The notes beneath the pieces are model-generated. The model was not told where the DNA came from. It ran no database searches and saw only the letters and a list, made by a program, of their open reading frames with translations. A stretch of 64,000 nucleotides of DNA. It comes from Anabaenopsis elenkinii CCIBt3563. Lineage in GTDB: Bacteria > Cyanobacteriota > Cyanobacteriia > Cyanobacteriales > Nostocaceae. Position numbers and translations under genes: made by a program. This document shows, in pieces, positions 27,076 through 37,475 of this stretch. Position 1 is the first letter of the stretch. Each line of letters begins with the position of its first letter. The stretch is taken from the NCBI RefSeq assembly GCF_015245355.1, contig NZ_CP063311.1:1000-64999 (forward strand), written 5' to 3'.

Positions 27076-27888
27076 TTAAAAAAGCTCCCTAATTTGCTGC
27101 AAACTAGGATGGTAGGGATTATATTGTAGCGACCCTGTGGGCTGGTGAACCGTATGTATGGGGATAATTTCTACCACACTATTAGTGTAGGCTATGGCTT
27201 CAAATCCCCTGACTAACTGGGTATCCCAAGGTGACTCATGCACCAGGGGCAGATGTTTGAGCAATTGCGATCGCACAATTCCGGGTAATATTCCCTCTGT
27301 GAGTGGTGGTGTCCACCAACTACCATTTTGCCATCCCCACAGGTTGCCTGTGGTAGTTTCTAGCCAATTACCTGCGCCATTTATGAAAATGGCCTCCTGA
27401 TAATTTAGCTGTTGGGCGTGGGTCTTGGCTAACCAAGCACTCAGATAGTTACCAGTTTTATGAGTAGGAAGACTACGATACAAGTTCGACATTGCCAAAG
27501 TGGTCGTGATACCGTGTTTTTGGTTAACCGTTAAATCTGGTGGTAATAACCTCCCACTGATCCACTCCCTACCATCGGCAAACAAGGTAATTCTGAGAAT
27601 GGGGAAAGTTGCAGCCAAAATTTCCCCACCTTGACGCACGAGTTCCCAGCTTGGTTCTCGCCAACCAAAAGCTTGTAGTGTCAACAGGAGGCGATCGCAA
27701 TGTGCCGCCCAGTTAGTTAAACTACTATCGAGGCTTTGATCATAAACCCGCACTGTTGTAAATACCGTAGCCCCATAAAGTAACCCCGGATCGTGAATAT
27801 GTAATTCTAGGGTTTGAGATTCTCTGAGTTTGCCATGGTACCAATAAATAAAACTAACCTCCCTGGGAGTTAGACAATGTAAATTCAC
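27076..27888 (-). CDS. Class IV aminotransferase, probably 4-amino-4-deoxychorismate lyase
   Basis: 270 aa PLP enzyme of fold IV. LYGATVFTTVRV is the N-terminal signature, the Schiff-base Lys is expected in LPTHKTGNYLSAWLAK, and EAIFINGAGNWLETTTGNLWGW followed by TPPLTEGILPGIVR is the typical cofactor phosphate region. PabC, making p-aminobenzoate for folate, is the likeliest role; branched-chain or D-amino acid aminotransferase is possible. GTG start; the stop of dnaJ-like ends only 7 bases upstream, so it is probably cotranscribed with dnaK-dnaJ. Confidence 0.8.
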   Translation of the reverse strand: MNLHCLTPREVSFIYWYHGKLRESQTLELHIHDPGLLYGATVFTTVRVYDQSLDSSLTNWAAHCDRLLLTLQAFGWREPSWELVRQGGEILAATFPILRITLFADGREWISGRLLPPDLTVNQKHGITTTLAMSNLYRSLPTHKTGNYLSAWLAKTHAQQLNYQEAIFINGAGNWLETTTGNLWGWQNGSWWTPPLTEGILPGIVRSQLLKHLPLVHESPWDTQLVRGFEAIAYTNSVVEIIPIHTVHQPTGSLQYNPYHPSLQQIRELF

Positions 27889-27895
27889 ATAAAGA

Positions 27896-28894
27896 TCATC
27901 CTAATAAATCAGCCCGGGGTTTAAAAGTTTCTATTTCTCGCAATTTCTCATAAAGTTCCCGTTCTTCATCTGTGATATTTTTAGGTGTAACAATTTGAAT
28001 TTCCACTAATTGATCGCCACGTTTACCATTTTCACCAGGGTAGCCTTTATTTGCTAAACGCAGTCTTTGACCACTCTTCACACCTGGAGGGATAGTGATC
28101 TTTACGGGGCCATCTAAAGTAGGTGCTTCTACTTGTCCTCCTAAAACTGCTTCACAGGGAGTCACTGGAACCTGGCAAAATATATTGAACCCTTCTAGTT
28201 TAAATAGGGCATGGGGCAATACAGTAATTTTTAAGTAGAGGTCACCACCACCAATACCTTGATTGCGCAACCGGATACTTTGACCTGTGACCATAGCTGG
28301 GGGCATATTGACTTCTAGCGATCGACCATCTTCTAGGCGAATCCGCTCTTTGCCACCTTCATAGGCTTTTTCTAGTGGTAAAGTTAATCTAGCCTCAATA
28401 TCTCGCCGGGGTGTGCGCGGTGGGTTTTTGGGAACCGTATACTCCACCCGAGTTTTAGGAGAACGAAATGGGTCTGTTTTGGTGCTACTAGTGCCATTTC
28501 TGCTTTCTTTGCGACCCCCTACACCAATAACTTGATTAATAAAACTCTCAAAATCAGGAAATTGTTCTGGATTTACCACATCTTGAGTTGTACTGCTAGC
28601 ATTGGCGGAACCTGACCACGGTTTAGATTTGGGTGCTTTGTTAGCAGTAAAGCCTTTTTGTTTCCAGTAGCGGCTAAACTGGTCATATTGCGACCGTTTA
28701 GCTGTATCAGAAAGTACTTCGTAAGCCTCACCGATATCTTTAAACTTTTCCTCTGCGGCTTTATTTCCCGGATTGAGATCCGGGTGATATTGTCTTGCTA
28801 GCCGACGATAGACCTTTTTAATTTCTTCGCCCGAAGCATTCTTAGGTACTCCTAAAATTTCGTAGTAATCGCGAAAATTCTGCAAATTTTGCAT
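27896..28894 (-). CDS. DnaJ family chaperone without zinc finger (CbpA-type)
   Basis: 332 aa type II J-protein. J domain at the N-terminus with H37-P-D39, a poorly conserved linker (about 75-165) where type I proteins have a G/F region and zinc finger, and two C-terminal peptide-binding barrels ([48 protein letters not shown]). It delivers clients to and stimulates DnaK, whose gene lies immediately upstream (65-bp gap), so the two form a chaperone pair. Confidence 0.93.
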   Translation of the reverse strand: MQNLQNFRDYYEILGVPKNASGEEIKKVYRRLARQYHPDLNPGNKAAEEKFKDIGEAYEVLSDTAKRSQYDQFSRYWKQKGFTANKAPKSKPWSGSANASSTTQDVVNPEQFPDFESFINQVIGVGGRKESRNGTSSTKTDPFRSPKTRVEYTVPKNPPRTPRRDIEARLTLPLEKAYEGGKERIRLEDGRSLEVNMPPAMVTGQSIRLRNQGIGGGDLYLKITVLPHALFKLEGFNIFCQVPVTPCEAVLGGQVEAPTLDGPVKITIPPGVKSGQRLRLANKGYPGENGKRGDQLVEIQIVTPKNITDEERELYEKLREIETFKPRADLLG

Positions 28895-28959
28895 AGTTCA
28901 GTTATTTTACTTTTAATTGTAGTAATAGGGACTGGTGACTGTTAACTATGGATTAATAA

Positions 28960-31017
28960 CTACAACCAATCATCGTCATCATCATCCCAGTTATCCTGGT
29001 AAGTTGGGCGAGAAGGCCTGCGAGAGGGACGGTTATCATAGGCTGGGGAACGCCTATCTTTGCTGTAACCCCTGTCATCATTTCTGCCATAGGAATCACG
29101 TTCACGATATGTGTCACGGTAAAAATCGGGTTCCCGTTCCTTATCACCGCCTGTGAAAATATCCCGAATCGTGCCAAATAAGTTTTCCTCTTCGTCCTCA
29201 GCATAATACTCACGGACTTCTCGGTTTAGTTCATATAAAGCATCTTGTAAGTCAGCGTAGGCTTGATCAATACCGCGGTCTTGATTTTCCTGGAGACTTT
29301 CGCGCAGTTCCCGACAAATACTATCAATGCGCTGGCGGCGGTTGCGGGCAAACTGCATACCAAATTCTAGTGCCACTTCCCTGAGTTGGCGTTCTGCCTG
29401 TAAAATTAAAGCCTCAGAACGAGTGCGTTTTTCCACTCTTTCTTTGCGTTCTCGGTCAACATTGGCGTATTTTTGAGCATCTGCAATCATGCGATTTACT
29501 TCTGATTCACTTAAAGTAGAAGCCCCTTGAATGGTGATGCTTTGTTCCCTTCCAGTGGTTCTATCCAGGGCTGTCACCTGCAAAATGCCGTTAGCATCGA
29601 TATCAAAAGATACCTGAACTTGGGGTATCCCTCTGGGAGCAGGGGGGATGCCATAGAGCTTAAAACGTCCCAGTGACTTGTTATCGGATGCCATTTCCCT
29701 TTCACCCTGGACTACGTGAATTTCCACACTATTTTGGTTATTTTCTGACGTAGAAAAAATATCAGAACGGCGCACTGGGATAGTAGTGTTACGGGGAATT
29801 AGTTTTTTCATCACACCGCCAATGGTTTCCAATCCCAAAGATAAGGGTGTGACATCCAAAAGCAGCACATCTTTGAGTTCACCTGCCAGAATACCAGCTT
29901 GAATAGCAGCACCTATTGCCACCACTTCATCAGGATTGACATTTTCGTTAGGTTCTATGCCAATTAAGTCACGCACTAACTGCTTCACCATTGGTATGCG
30001 TGTAGAACCACCCACTAGTACCACTTCTTCAATATCTACCGGTGATAGTCCAGAATCTTTGAGGGCGCGTTTAACTGGCGTACGTAAACGCCCCATCAAG
30101 TCTACACACAAAGCTTCAAACTGAGAACGAGTCAGGCGAGTCTCTAGATGTTTAGGGCCATCTTCCGTAGCAGTGATAAACGGTAAGTTAATTTCCGTGA
30201 CGCTCACAGCCGACAGTTCAATTTTTGCCTTTTCTGCAGCTTCCATGAGGCGCTGTAAAGATTGCCGCTCCCGTCTTAAGTCTACCCCTTCAGCTTCCAG
30301 AAATTGTTCTGCTAACCAATCTACTATTTGTTTGTCAAAGTCATTACCACCTAGTTGAGTATCTCCACTAGTAGCTTTCACCTCAAAAATGCCATCACCA
30401 ACTTCCAAAATTGAGACATCAAAGGTACCACCACCCAAGTCAAACACAAGGATAGTTTCAGTTTTACCCCGGTCTAACCCATAAGCCAAAGATGCGGCTG
30501 TAGGTTCATTGAGTATCCGCAACACCTCTAAACCGGCAATTCTGCCAGCGTCGCGGGTAGCTTGTCGTTGAGAGTCATTAAAATAAGCGGGAACTGTAAT
30601 TACGGCCCCAGTCACAGCTTCCCCCAAATAGCGACTAGCATCATCTGCCAATTTTTTAATCACCATGGCAGAAATTTCTTCTGGGGCGAAATCCTTTTGC
30701 AGACGGGGACAGGGAATTGTAATATTACCTAATTCGTTTTTGCGGATAGTATAAGGTACACGCTTAGATTCCTGGCTCAGTTCACTATACTGCCGCCCAA
30801 TAAAGCGTTTAACCGCAAAAAATGTATTTTGGGGGTTGAGAACAGTTTGCCGTCTGGCCATTTGCCCAACAACCCTTTCCCCCTCTTTGCTGAACCCGAC
30901 AACAGAGGGGGTTGTGCGCATTCCTTCTGCATTGGCAATCACCACCGGCTTACCACCCTCCATTACGGCCACTACTGAGTTGGTTGTACCCAAGTCGATG
31001 CCGACTACCTTGCCCAT
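28960..31017 (-). CDS. dnaK: Hsp70 chaperone DnaK with charged C-terminal tail
   Basis: 685 aa. The N-terminal ATPase domain has [22 protein letters not shown] and [10 protein letters not shown]; the substrate domain has [17 protein letters not shown]. The usual DnaK lid is followed by about 75 residues rich in Arg, Tyr and Asp ([10 protein letters not shown], then [10 protein letters not shown]), ending in DDDDDDWL rather than EEVD-like or plain lid ends. Cyanobacteria have several DnaK paralogues with distinct tails; this resembles DnaK1-type, but I am not certain. Heads a dnaK-dnaJ-aminotransferase run. Confidence 0.95.
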   Translation of the reverse strand: MGKVVGIDLGTTNSVVAVMEGGKPVVIANAEGMRTTPSVVGFSKEGERVVGQMARRQTVLNPQNTFFAVKRFIGRQYSELSQESKRVPYTIRKNELGNITIPCPRLQKDFAPEEISAMVIKKLADDASRYLGEAVTGAVITVPAYFNDSQRQATRDAGRIAGLEVLRILNEPTAASLAYGLDRGKTETILVFDLGGGTFDVSILEVGDGIFEVKATSGDTQLGGNDFDKQIVDWLAEQFLEAEGVDLRRERQSLQRLMEAAEKAKIELSAVSVTEINLPFITATEDGPKHLETRLTRSQFEALCVDLMGRLRTPVKRALKDSGLSPVDIEEVVLVGGSTRIPMVKQLVRDLIGIEPNENVNPDEVVAIGAAIQAGILAGELKDVLLLDVTPLSLGLETIGGVMKKLIPRNTTIPVRRSDIFSTSENNQNSVEIHVVQGEREMASDNKSLGRFKLYGIPPAPRGIPQVQVSFDIDANGILQVTALDRTTGREQSITIQGASTLSESEVNRMIADAQKYANVDRERKERVEKRTRSEALILQAERQLREVALEFGMQFARNRRQRIDSICRELRESLQENQDRGIDQAYADLQDALYELNREVREYYAEDEEENLFGTIRDIFTGGDKEREPDFYRDTYRERDSYGRNDDRGYSKDRRSPAYDNRPSRRPSRPTYQDNWDDDDDDWL

Positions 31018-31261
31018 GGGTTACTCTTCTCCTATTGTGTCTTGTACATTTAACTTAATTATGCGGTACTACCTCTAGCTGTTGGCTATTGGATGAAAAC
31101 ACCTCAATGGTATGATAGTCATTGTTCAGGTAATAATAAGTAGAGGATTTTAAGTTTGAGGAGCTAGTTGCAAGACTAGGATAACATTGACAATGCTCAG
31201 TATGTCCAAGTAGCTCAAATCTTATCCGTTAATTCATTGATAGGGGATTTTTCAGGAATCC

Positions 31262-32824
31262 TCACGACTGATAAAATCCACCTCCACCCGGGGTTTCAAT
31301 CACAAAAACATCCCCCGGATTCATCTGCACTGTGGCTGTGCTGTCTAAATCCTCTGGTGTTCCATCTTGATGCTGTATCCAGTTCCGTCCGACTTGACCA
31401 GGTTCCCCGCCATTTAATCCAAAGGGAGGGACACGGCGGTGCTCAGAAAGGATATTAGCTGTCATTGGTTCGAGAAACTTGATTCTGCGAATCACACCGT
31501 TCCCACCTGAGTATTTTCCTTTACCGCCGCTATGGGGACGCAAACAAAAACCTTCTACCAAGACGGGATAACGAGTTTCTAAAACCTCTGGGTCTGTCAA
31601 GCGAGAGTTGGTCATGTGGGTTTGGACTGCATCAGTACCATCAAAGTTAGCCCCGGCACCGGAACCACCGCAGATGGTTTCATAATATTGATAACGCTCA
31701 TTACCGAAACTAAAATTATTCATCGTTCCCTGAGAACCAGCACTGACACCCAAAGCACCATATAAAGCATCAACAATATTTTGCGATGTCTCCACATTAC
31801 CTGCTACAGTTGCCGCTGGGTACTTAGGGTTGAGCATAGAACCTTCAGGAATAATAATTTCTAAAGGTTTGAGACATCCGGCGTTCAGGGGAATACTATC
31901 ATTAACTAGAGTTCGGAAGACGTATAAAACTGCTGCTTGAGTTACAGCCTTGGGGGCATTAAAATTATTGTTGAGTTGCCCGGATGTGCCGGTAAAGTCA
32001 ATTGTGGCACTACGTTTTTTTTGGTTAATTGTGACTTTAACTTGAATTTGGGCACCGCTATCTATTTCATAAACAAATGACCCATTTTTGAGGTGCTCAA
32101 TGGCTCTTCTTACTGATGCTTCCGCATTCTCTTGGACAAATCTCATGTATGTTTGGACAGTTTCCAGTCCATATTGATCAACCATTTTCTGCAACTCTTT
32201 AACTCCCCGTTCATTGGCTGCAATTTGTGCTTTAAAATCAGCTAGATTTTGTTCAGGGTTACGAGCCGGATAAGGATGATTAAAGAGTAAAGTTCTGACT
32301 GGGTTTTCTTGAAAAATTCCTTGTGCCACTAACAGGAAATTATCAAATAAAATCCCTTCTTCTTCTATTGTTTGACTGTGGGAAGGCATAGAACCAGGAG
32401 TAATACCGCCAATATCTGCTTGGTGTCCCCGAGAAGCAACGTAGAACAGGGGAGTAGAAAGGTCAGAGGGCAAAGTGCTATCTAAAAATACGGGGGTAAT
32501 AGCTGTGACATCTGGGAGGTGTGTGCCACCGTTATAGGGGTTATTTGATAGATATACATTACCTGGTTTGATGGTGTGGCCTTTGTCATTGATTAAACTG
32601 CGGACGCTTTCACTCATTGAGCCTAAATGTACTGGAATATGAGGAGCATTAGCGACTAAGAGTCCAGCAGAATCGAAAATAGCACAGGAGAAATCTAATC
32701 TTTCTTTAATATTAACTGATGTTGCCGTATTTTGCAAGACAATCCCCATTTGTTCGGCGATGAATTGATAGAGATTTTTGAATATTTCTAAACGGACGGG
32801 GTCTGGTTGAGTTGTTGGGTACAT
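31262..32824 (-). CDS. Hydantoinase B / oxoprolinase family subunit
   Basis: 520 aa, matching the C-terminal half of 5-oxoprolinase. Conserved HxxD-type metal and Asn/Gly stretches: GAHIPVHLGSM-like NAPHIPVHLGSM, NPYNGGTHLPDV, ASRGHQADIGGITPGSMP and the C-terminal GGGGFY. With HyuA (63 bases upstream) it would hydrolyse 5-oxoproline or hydantoins with ATP; in cyanobacteria glutathione-derived 5-oxoproline is a likely substrate (inference). Ends 4 residues after GGGGF. Confidence 0.9.
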   Translation of the reverse strand: MYPTTQPDPVRLEIFKNLYQFIAEQMGIVLQNTATSVNIKERLDFSCAIFDSAGLLVANAPHIPVHLGSMSESVRSLINDKGHTIKPGNVYLSNNPYNGGTHLPDVTAITPVFLDSTLPSDLSTPLFYVASRGHQADIGGITPGSMPSHSQTIEEEGILFDNFLLVAQGIFQENPVRTLLFNHPYPARNPEQNLADFKAQIAANERGVKELQKMVDQYGLETVQTYMRFVQENAEASVRRAIEHLKNGSFVYEIDSGAQIQVKVTINQKKRSATIDFTGTSGQLNNNFNAPKAVTQAAVLYVFRTLVNDSIPLNAGCLKPLEIIIPEGSMLNPKYPAATVAGNVETSQNIVDALYGALGVSAGSQGTMNNFSFGNERYQYYETICGGSGAGANFDGTDAVQTHMTNSRLTDPEVLETRYPVLVEGFCLRPHSGGKGKYSGGNGVIRRIKFLEPMTANILSEHRRVPPFGLNGGEPGQVGRNWIQHQDGTPEDLDSTATVQMNPGDVFVIETPGGGGFYQS

Positions 32825-32887
32825 TTTAAATTTTTATTGTTTGAGGTTGAATGGAAATTCACAGATAAATTTTATTGTCTTAATTAC

Positions 32888-34987
32888 TTAATATATACGT
32901 TGTAAAATTAAATGATTCCGCTCATTTAATCTGGCTTGCCACTTAGGTTCAACCACAATTGTACTAATCTTTTCTGTAATGATAGCCGCACCATTGATTA
33001 AATCTCCCAGTTGTAAATCTTCCCGGCGATAAACTGGGGTGTCATGCCATTTTTCAGCAGTGAATATCTTGACTATTTCCACCGGATCCGGGGGTGATTC
33101 TAGAGGACGAGTCCGAGTAATTACGGGTTCTTCGGGAGTATCCATTTTCTGAATTACTTCTACAAAAATAGATTCTACAATCAAGGGCTTGTCGGGCTGA
33201 ATGAAGCCATAGCGGGATTTATGTTCATGTATAAATGCTGTGTGCATGACCATGACATCGGAATCAAAATCAATGCTTAAGGTGGAATTAGTCCCCTCAT
33301 ATTTCAAATCCAGTTTTTGAATGACTTCTGATGCAACGCTACTTTGATTTTGACTAAGTTCACTTTTAGCTTGGGTTGCTAATGACTCCATCAACTGGAT
33401 TAACTGAGGTATTAAGTCTTGATTTAAAGGCTGTTCTACTCCTTGTACTCTGGTAGCTCTGACATCAGCTAATCCCATACCATAGGCGGAAAGAACACCA
33501 GCATAGGGATGGAGAAATATCTGTTTCATTCCTAAAGTATCCGCAATTAAACAGGCGACTTGTCCACCCGCACCACCAAAACAGCAAAGTACGTATTGGG
33601 TGACATCATAACCTCGTTGTAGGCTGATTTTTTTAATAGCGTTAGCCATATTTTCCACAGCGATCGCAATAAATCCTGCTGCTACTTGTTCGGGTGTACG
33701 GTAATTTCCGGTAGCGGTGGTAATCTCTTGTGCTAATTGCTGGAATTTGTGGATGACAATATCTTTATCTAAAGGTAAATTGCCATCAGTACCAAAGACG
33801 GATGGGAAATATTGGGGATGTATTTTACCTAACATGACATTTGCATCTGTCACGGTTAAAGGTCCACCCTGGCGATAACAAGCAGGGCCAGGATTTGAAC
33901 CGGCGGATTTTGGTCCGACACGATAGCTAGAACCATCGAAGATGAGAATGGAACCACCACCTGCAGCAATAGTGTGAATTGATAATACGGGAACTCGCAT
34001 TCGCACTCCCGCAATTTCTGAATCTAATTGGCGTTCATACTCTCCTTTAAAATGGGCAACATCTGTACTGGTCCCCCCCATATCAAAGGTAATTACTAGA
34101 TTAAAACCTGCTCTTTTACTAGTTTGAACTGCACCGACAATACCCCCAGCAGGTCCACTTAAAATACTGTCTTTGCCCTGAAATTGTGCTGCTGCAACTA
34201 AGCCGCCGTCGGACTTCATAAACATTAATCTAACATTGGGTAATTGGCTGGCTACTTGGTTGACATAGCGGCGCAAAATTGGAGTTAAGTAAGCATCTAC
34301 GACGGTTGTATCTCCTCGACTGACTAGTTTCATTAATGGGCTGACTTGGTGAGATACAGAAATTTGTGTAAAGCCAATTTCCTCGGCAATTGCTGCTACT
34401 TGTTGCTCATGTTGGGGATAGCGATCGCTGTGCATCAATACAATGGCACAACTGCGAATACCTATATGATAAACTGCTTGTAAATCTTGCTGTAATTGTG
34501 TAATATTAACAGGTGTTAATTCGTTACCATGAGCATCATAGCGTTCTTCTACCTCAATGACTTGTTCATAAAGCATCGTTGGTAAGATGATGTGACGGGC
34601 AAAAATATCGGGGCGGTTTTGGTAGCCAATGCGCAAGGCATCTTTAAACCCTTTAGTAATCAGTAGAACTACTCTATCTCCTTGCCTTTCTAACAGTGCA
34701 TTGGTGGCGACAGTTGTCCCCATTTTGACTACTTCTATGGCTGTATGGGGGATGGGTTCATGAGTTGAAAGACCCATAATATCCCGAATGCCTTGGATAA
34801 CTGCATCTTGATATTGTCTGGGATTCTCTGACAGTAATTTGTAGACAATAACCCATTGTTGAGGTGTCAGAGGAACAATCAAAAAACGTTCTGTATGCCC
34901 TGAGAGCCTATCTATAATTGCCTGGCTATTAGTGACAGCAATAATATCTGTGAATGTACCCCCGCGGTCAGCAAATACTTTTAACAT
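32888..34987 (-). CDS. Hydantoinase A / oxoprolinase family subunit
   Basis: 699 aa, matching the N-terminal half of 5-oxoprolinase: an actin-like ATPase fold with FADRGGTFTDI at the start, KMGTTVATNALLER, the ITFDMGGTSTDVA phosphate-binding loop, HTIAAGGGSI and CFGGAGGQVAC. In eukaryotes and many bacteria the two halves are one chain of about 1250 aa; here they are two genes in order A then B on the minus strand. Possible 5-oxoprolinase. Confidence 0.9.
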   Translation of the reverse strand: MLKVFADRGGTFTDIIAVTNSQAIIDRLSGHTERFLIVPLTPQQWVIVYKLLSENPRQYQDAVIQGIRDIMGLSTHEPIPHTAIEVVKMGTTVATNALLERQGDRVVLLITKGFKDALRIGYQNRPDIFARHIILPTMLYEQVIEVEERYDAHGNELTPVNITQLQQDLQAVYHIGIRSCAIVLMHSDRYPQHEQQVAAIAEEIGFTQISVSHQVSPLMKLVSRGDTTVVDAYLTPILRRYVNQVASQLPNVRLMFMKSDGGLVAAAQFQGKDSILSGPAGGIVGAVQTSKRAGFNLVITFDMGGTSTDVAHFKGEYERQLDSEIAGVRMRVPVLSIHTIAAGGGSILIFDGSSYRVGPKSAGSNPGPACYRQGGPLTVTDANVMLGKIHPQYFPSVFGTDGNLPLDKDIVIHKFQQLAQEITTATGNYRTPEQVAAGFIAIAVENMANAIKKISLQRGYDVTQYVLCCFGGAGGQVACLIADTLGMKQIFLHPYAGVLSAYGMGLADVRATRVQGVEQPLNQDLIPQLIQLMESLATQAKSELSQNQSSVASEVIQKLDLKYEGTNSTLSIDFDSDVMVMHTAFIHEHKSRYGFIQPDKPLIVESIFVEVIQKMDTPEEPVITRTRPLESPPDPVEIVKIFTAEKWHDTPVYRREDLQLGDLINGAAIITEKISTIVVEPKWQARLNERNHLILQRIY

Positions 34988-35016
34988 TTATCAATTTATC
35001 CTATGGTAATAATAAT

Positions 35017-36015
35017 CTATGTAAAAATTGATATATCTGGTAACTGGCGCAAGTAATGATTAATTTCCACAGATGCAGCAATTCCAGACATCATGGCATC
35101 TTCAGTAAGATTCCCACCACACCAATCACCACAACATACTAAAGGTAGGGGACTTTGGGCAGATAATACAGGATGTGGCCAGGGACGACTGGGAAAAGCG
35201 TAACGCCAGCGATGTACTTGTATCCAGTCTGGTGTTGCTAGCCAAGGAAGCCCCAAACTGTGGGCGGCGGTTTGCAACATCTCCTGTGCAACTGGTTGTA
35301 AATCTGGGGTGTCTAAATGTAGTTGGGCAAAATTAGCGCTACTTTGTAAGACAAATACAGGTTGTTGAGGATGGGGGCGTTTGCTGCTGTCTAGACCCAT
35401 CCATCCCAAAACCGGCTCATCTGTAAATTTCCATTCTTTCCCGGGTGGTAGTGGGGATGTAGGGGGATATCCGGCGATCGCACTAATACAAGGATCAAAT
35501 TCTACCGAGGTCAAATTATCCAGAAATGCTTTACCCACAATATTTTCCCCCAATGGGGCTAAAAGTGCCAAAGCTTGGGGCGCGGGGATAGCCAGAACTA
35601 TGGCTGTGGCTGTTAATTGAGCCGTAGATTCAAGAGTCAGACACCAACTATTTGCGCAATGAGGATGAATAGCTGTGACCCGTTGATTCAGTTGGACTGG
35701 TAAACCTTGGGCAAGAAACTTACCAATGCTACTCATTCCCGCTGGTGCAATATAACGGGGTTGAGGCTGATCCTGCCATGCCTCTAAGATATGGCGATCG
35801 CATAAAGATTGTACCAAATTTGCGAATAATTCACCTTGAGGCTGTAAATAACAAGCCCCATGGTCTGCCCAAGTTCCGTGTAATCGGCGGGTAGCGAGTC
35901 GTCCCCCGAAACCACGGGACTTTTCCAGCACCAAAACCGAGTATCCAGCGTCAGTTAAGCGTTGAGCGCATATTAAACCTGCCATTCCGGCACCAATTAT
36001 GGCAATATCAGTCAT
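35017..36015 (-). CDS. FAD-dependent amine-oxidase-like oxidoreductase (renalase-like)
   Basis: 332 aa. The Rossmann FAD site is at the extreme N-terminus (IAIIGAGMAGLICAQRL), followed by KSRGFGGRLATRR and a C-terminal FAD contact CGDWCGGNLTEDAMMSG. Length and the GGRxATRR block are like bacterial renalase-type NAD(P)/FAD oxidoreductases. Substrate unknown. Its start is 30 bases from the hyuA stop on the same strand, so it lies upstream of hyuAB and may be cotranscribed with them. Confidence 0.85.
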   Translation of the reverse strand: MTDIAIIGAGMAGLICAQRLTDAGYSVLVLEKSRGFGGRLATRRLHGTWADHGACYLQPQGELFANLVQSLCDRHILEAWQDQPQPRYIAPAGMSSIGKFLAQGLPVQLNQRVTAIHPHCANSWCLTLESTAQLTATAIVLAIPAPQALALLAPLGENIVGKAFLDNLTSVEFDPCISAIAGYPPTSPLPPGKEWKFTDEPVLGWMGLDSSKRPHPQQPVFVLQSSANFAQLHLDTPDLQPVAQEMLQTAAHSLGLPWLATPDWIQVHRWRYAFPSRPWPHPVLSAQSPLPLVCCGDWCGGNLTEDAMMSGIAASVEINHYLRQLPDISIFT

Positions 36016-36068
36016 AAATTCTTGACTCTCACAGGACTAGGGATGAGCAATGACCAACAACTGCTAAT

Positions 36069-37423
36069 ATTGACACTCCCCACGGCTAGAAGCCGGGGGA
36101 TTCTTGCTTCACGGGGATTCCAATGAATTTACCCTCTGCAAGCATCTTGACCGTGTGCCCCACGGCTGCAAGTCCACGTATAGCGACTACCTGAGCGGCT
36201 GCAACATCTCTATCTGTTGTATACCCGCAATTTGAACAAACATGAGTACGCTCCGACAGTTCTTTCTTACCAGTCCCAACTCCACAGTTAGGGCAGATTT
36301 GGCTGGTTTTACGTGAGTCTACCTTTTGAAAATAGACATCGCGCTTTAAACAGGTTTGTTGAAGGATATTAAAAAACTGACCAAATCCAGCATCCAAGCA
36401 ATGTTTACCTAGCATTGAACGGGATAAACCAACTAAATTTAAATCTTCAACAAACACCATCCCCGCGTTGTCACAGATTTGATGAGACAACTTTCTGTGC
36501 CAATCTTGACGACAATTAGTAACGTACTCATGTAATTTAGCAATCTTCTTTTGTGCTTTGTGCCAATTGTTCGAGCCTAACCGTTTTTTGGCAACACGCT
36601 GTTGCAGCAATTTCAGCTTGCGTTGAGCATCTCCAAAAAATCTCGGACGTTTGATTAAAAGACCATGAGAAGTTGCTATAAAATTCGTGAGACCGACATC
36701 TATTCCTACTGGTTCCCCATGTGGCAGAGGTTGGGGTACTGCTACATCCCACTGTACTGTTAACATTACGTACCACCCAGAGGCACGCTGAACTACACGC
36801 GCCTGTTTAATCACCCCTCCATCTGGAATTGAACGGGATTGACGCACTTTGACTAACCCAATTACAGGTAATTTTACATACCTGTTGGTTAATGGATTTA
36901 CTCCTAATTGAGAAAAGGAAAAAGAACGCATTCGCCCCTGTTTCTTAAATCTGGGAAATCCATGATTTTGTTCCCACATACTGACAAAAGCTTTTTCTAG
37001 TCGTCTTAATGTTTGCTGCAAAGATTGAGCATTAACACGTTTTAAATACTCGCTTTGCTTACGTGCAACAGTCAGAGACTTACATTGACTTGCAAATGTG
37101 GGACGAGGTGCATCAGCAGGGATAATGTAACAACTACGAAGACTGCAAGCGTTTATCTGGCAACTACGAGACTGATACCAGTCTTTACGCTCTGCCAAAG
37201 CATGATTGTAAACCCGTCGATGAGTTTCTAACCATTCTTCAAATATTGCTATTTGTTTTTGAGTTGGTTTAAGCTTAAATTCGTAGGTCAGATTAAACAC
37301 TTGCATCACCTCCTAGTAACATTATACATTAAAGCTAATATTTTTCGAGACGATTTTTAGGAATGCGACCCAAGTCGCTAGCGCACTACACCCCCATAGT
37401 TAGAAACCAGGGGCACTGTGCGC
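36069..37423 (-). mobile_element. TnpB-only insertion sequence, canonical IS605 type
   Basis: Right end (low coordinates): hairpin CCCCGGCTTCTAGCCGTGGGG then AGTGTCAAT on the minus strand. Left end: tandem hairpins GCGAC-CCAA-GTCGC (37365-37378) and GCGCAC...GTGCGC (37381-37423) with an inner CCCC/GGGG pair. One gene, tnpB; no tnpA, so mobilisation needs a TnpA in trans. Outer limits approximate. Confidence 0.75.
36086..37306 (-). CDS. tnpB: TnpB RNA-guided nuclease, intact catalytic site
   Basis: 406 aa from the ATG at 37306 (a GTG precedes it; AGGAGG is close upstream). N-terminal helix-turn-helix with LKPTQKQIAIFEEW, RuvC-I GIDVGLTNF, RuvC-II VFVEDLNLVG with Glu in place, zinc ribbon CPNC...CSNC, RuvC-III TDRDVAAAQV. 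All catalytic residues are present, unlike the 11.3-kb homologue. The stop codon is inside the right-end hairpin, so mRNA and guide scaffold overlap. The guide would come from flanking DNA below 36069. Confidence 0.93.
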   Translation of the reverse strand: MQVFNLTYEFKLKPTQKQIAIFEEWLETHRRVYNHALAERKDWYQSRSCQINACSLRSCYIIPADAPRPTFASQCKSLTVARKQSEYLKRVNAQSLQQTLRRLEKAFVSMWEQNHGFPRFKKQGRMRSFSFSQLGVNPLTNRYVKLPVIGLVKVRQSRSIPDGGVIKQARVVQRASGWYVMLTVQWDVAVPQPLPHGEPVGIDVGLTNFIATSHGLLIKRPRFFGDAQRKLKLLQQRVAKKRLGSNNWHKAQKKIAKLHEYVTNCRQDWHRKLSHQICDNAGMVFVEDLNLVGLSRSMLGKHCLDAGFGQFFNILQQTCLKRDVYFQKVDSRKTSQICPNCGVGTGKKELSERTHVCSNCGYTTDRDVAAAQVVAIRGLAAVGHTVKMLAEGKFIGIPVKQESPGF

Positions 37424-37475
37424 GTTTTTCGGTAGAATAAACTACATAAAGGCTGCACAAAGAGAGGAAAAGAAA

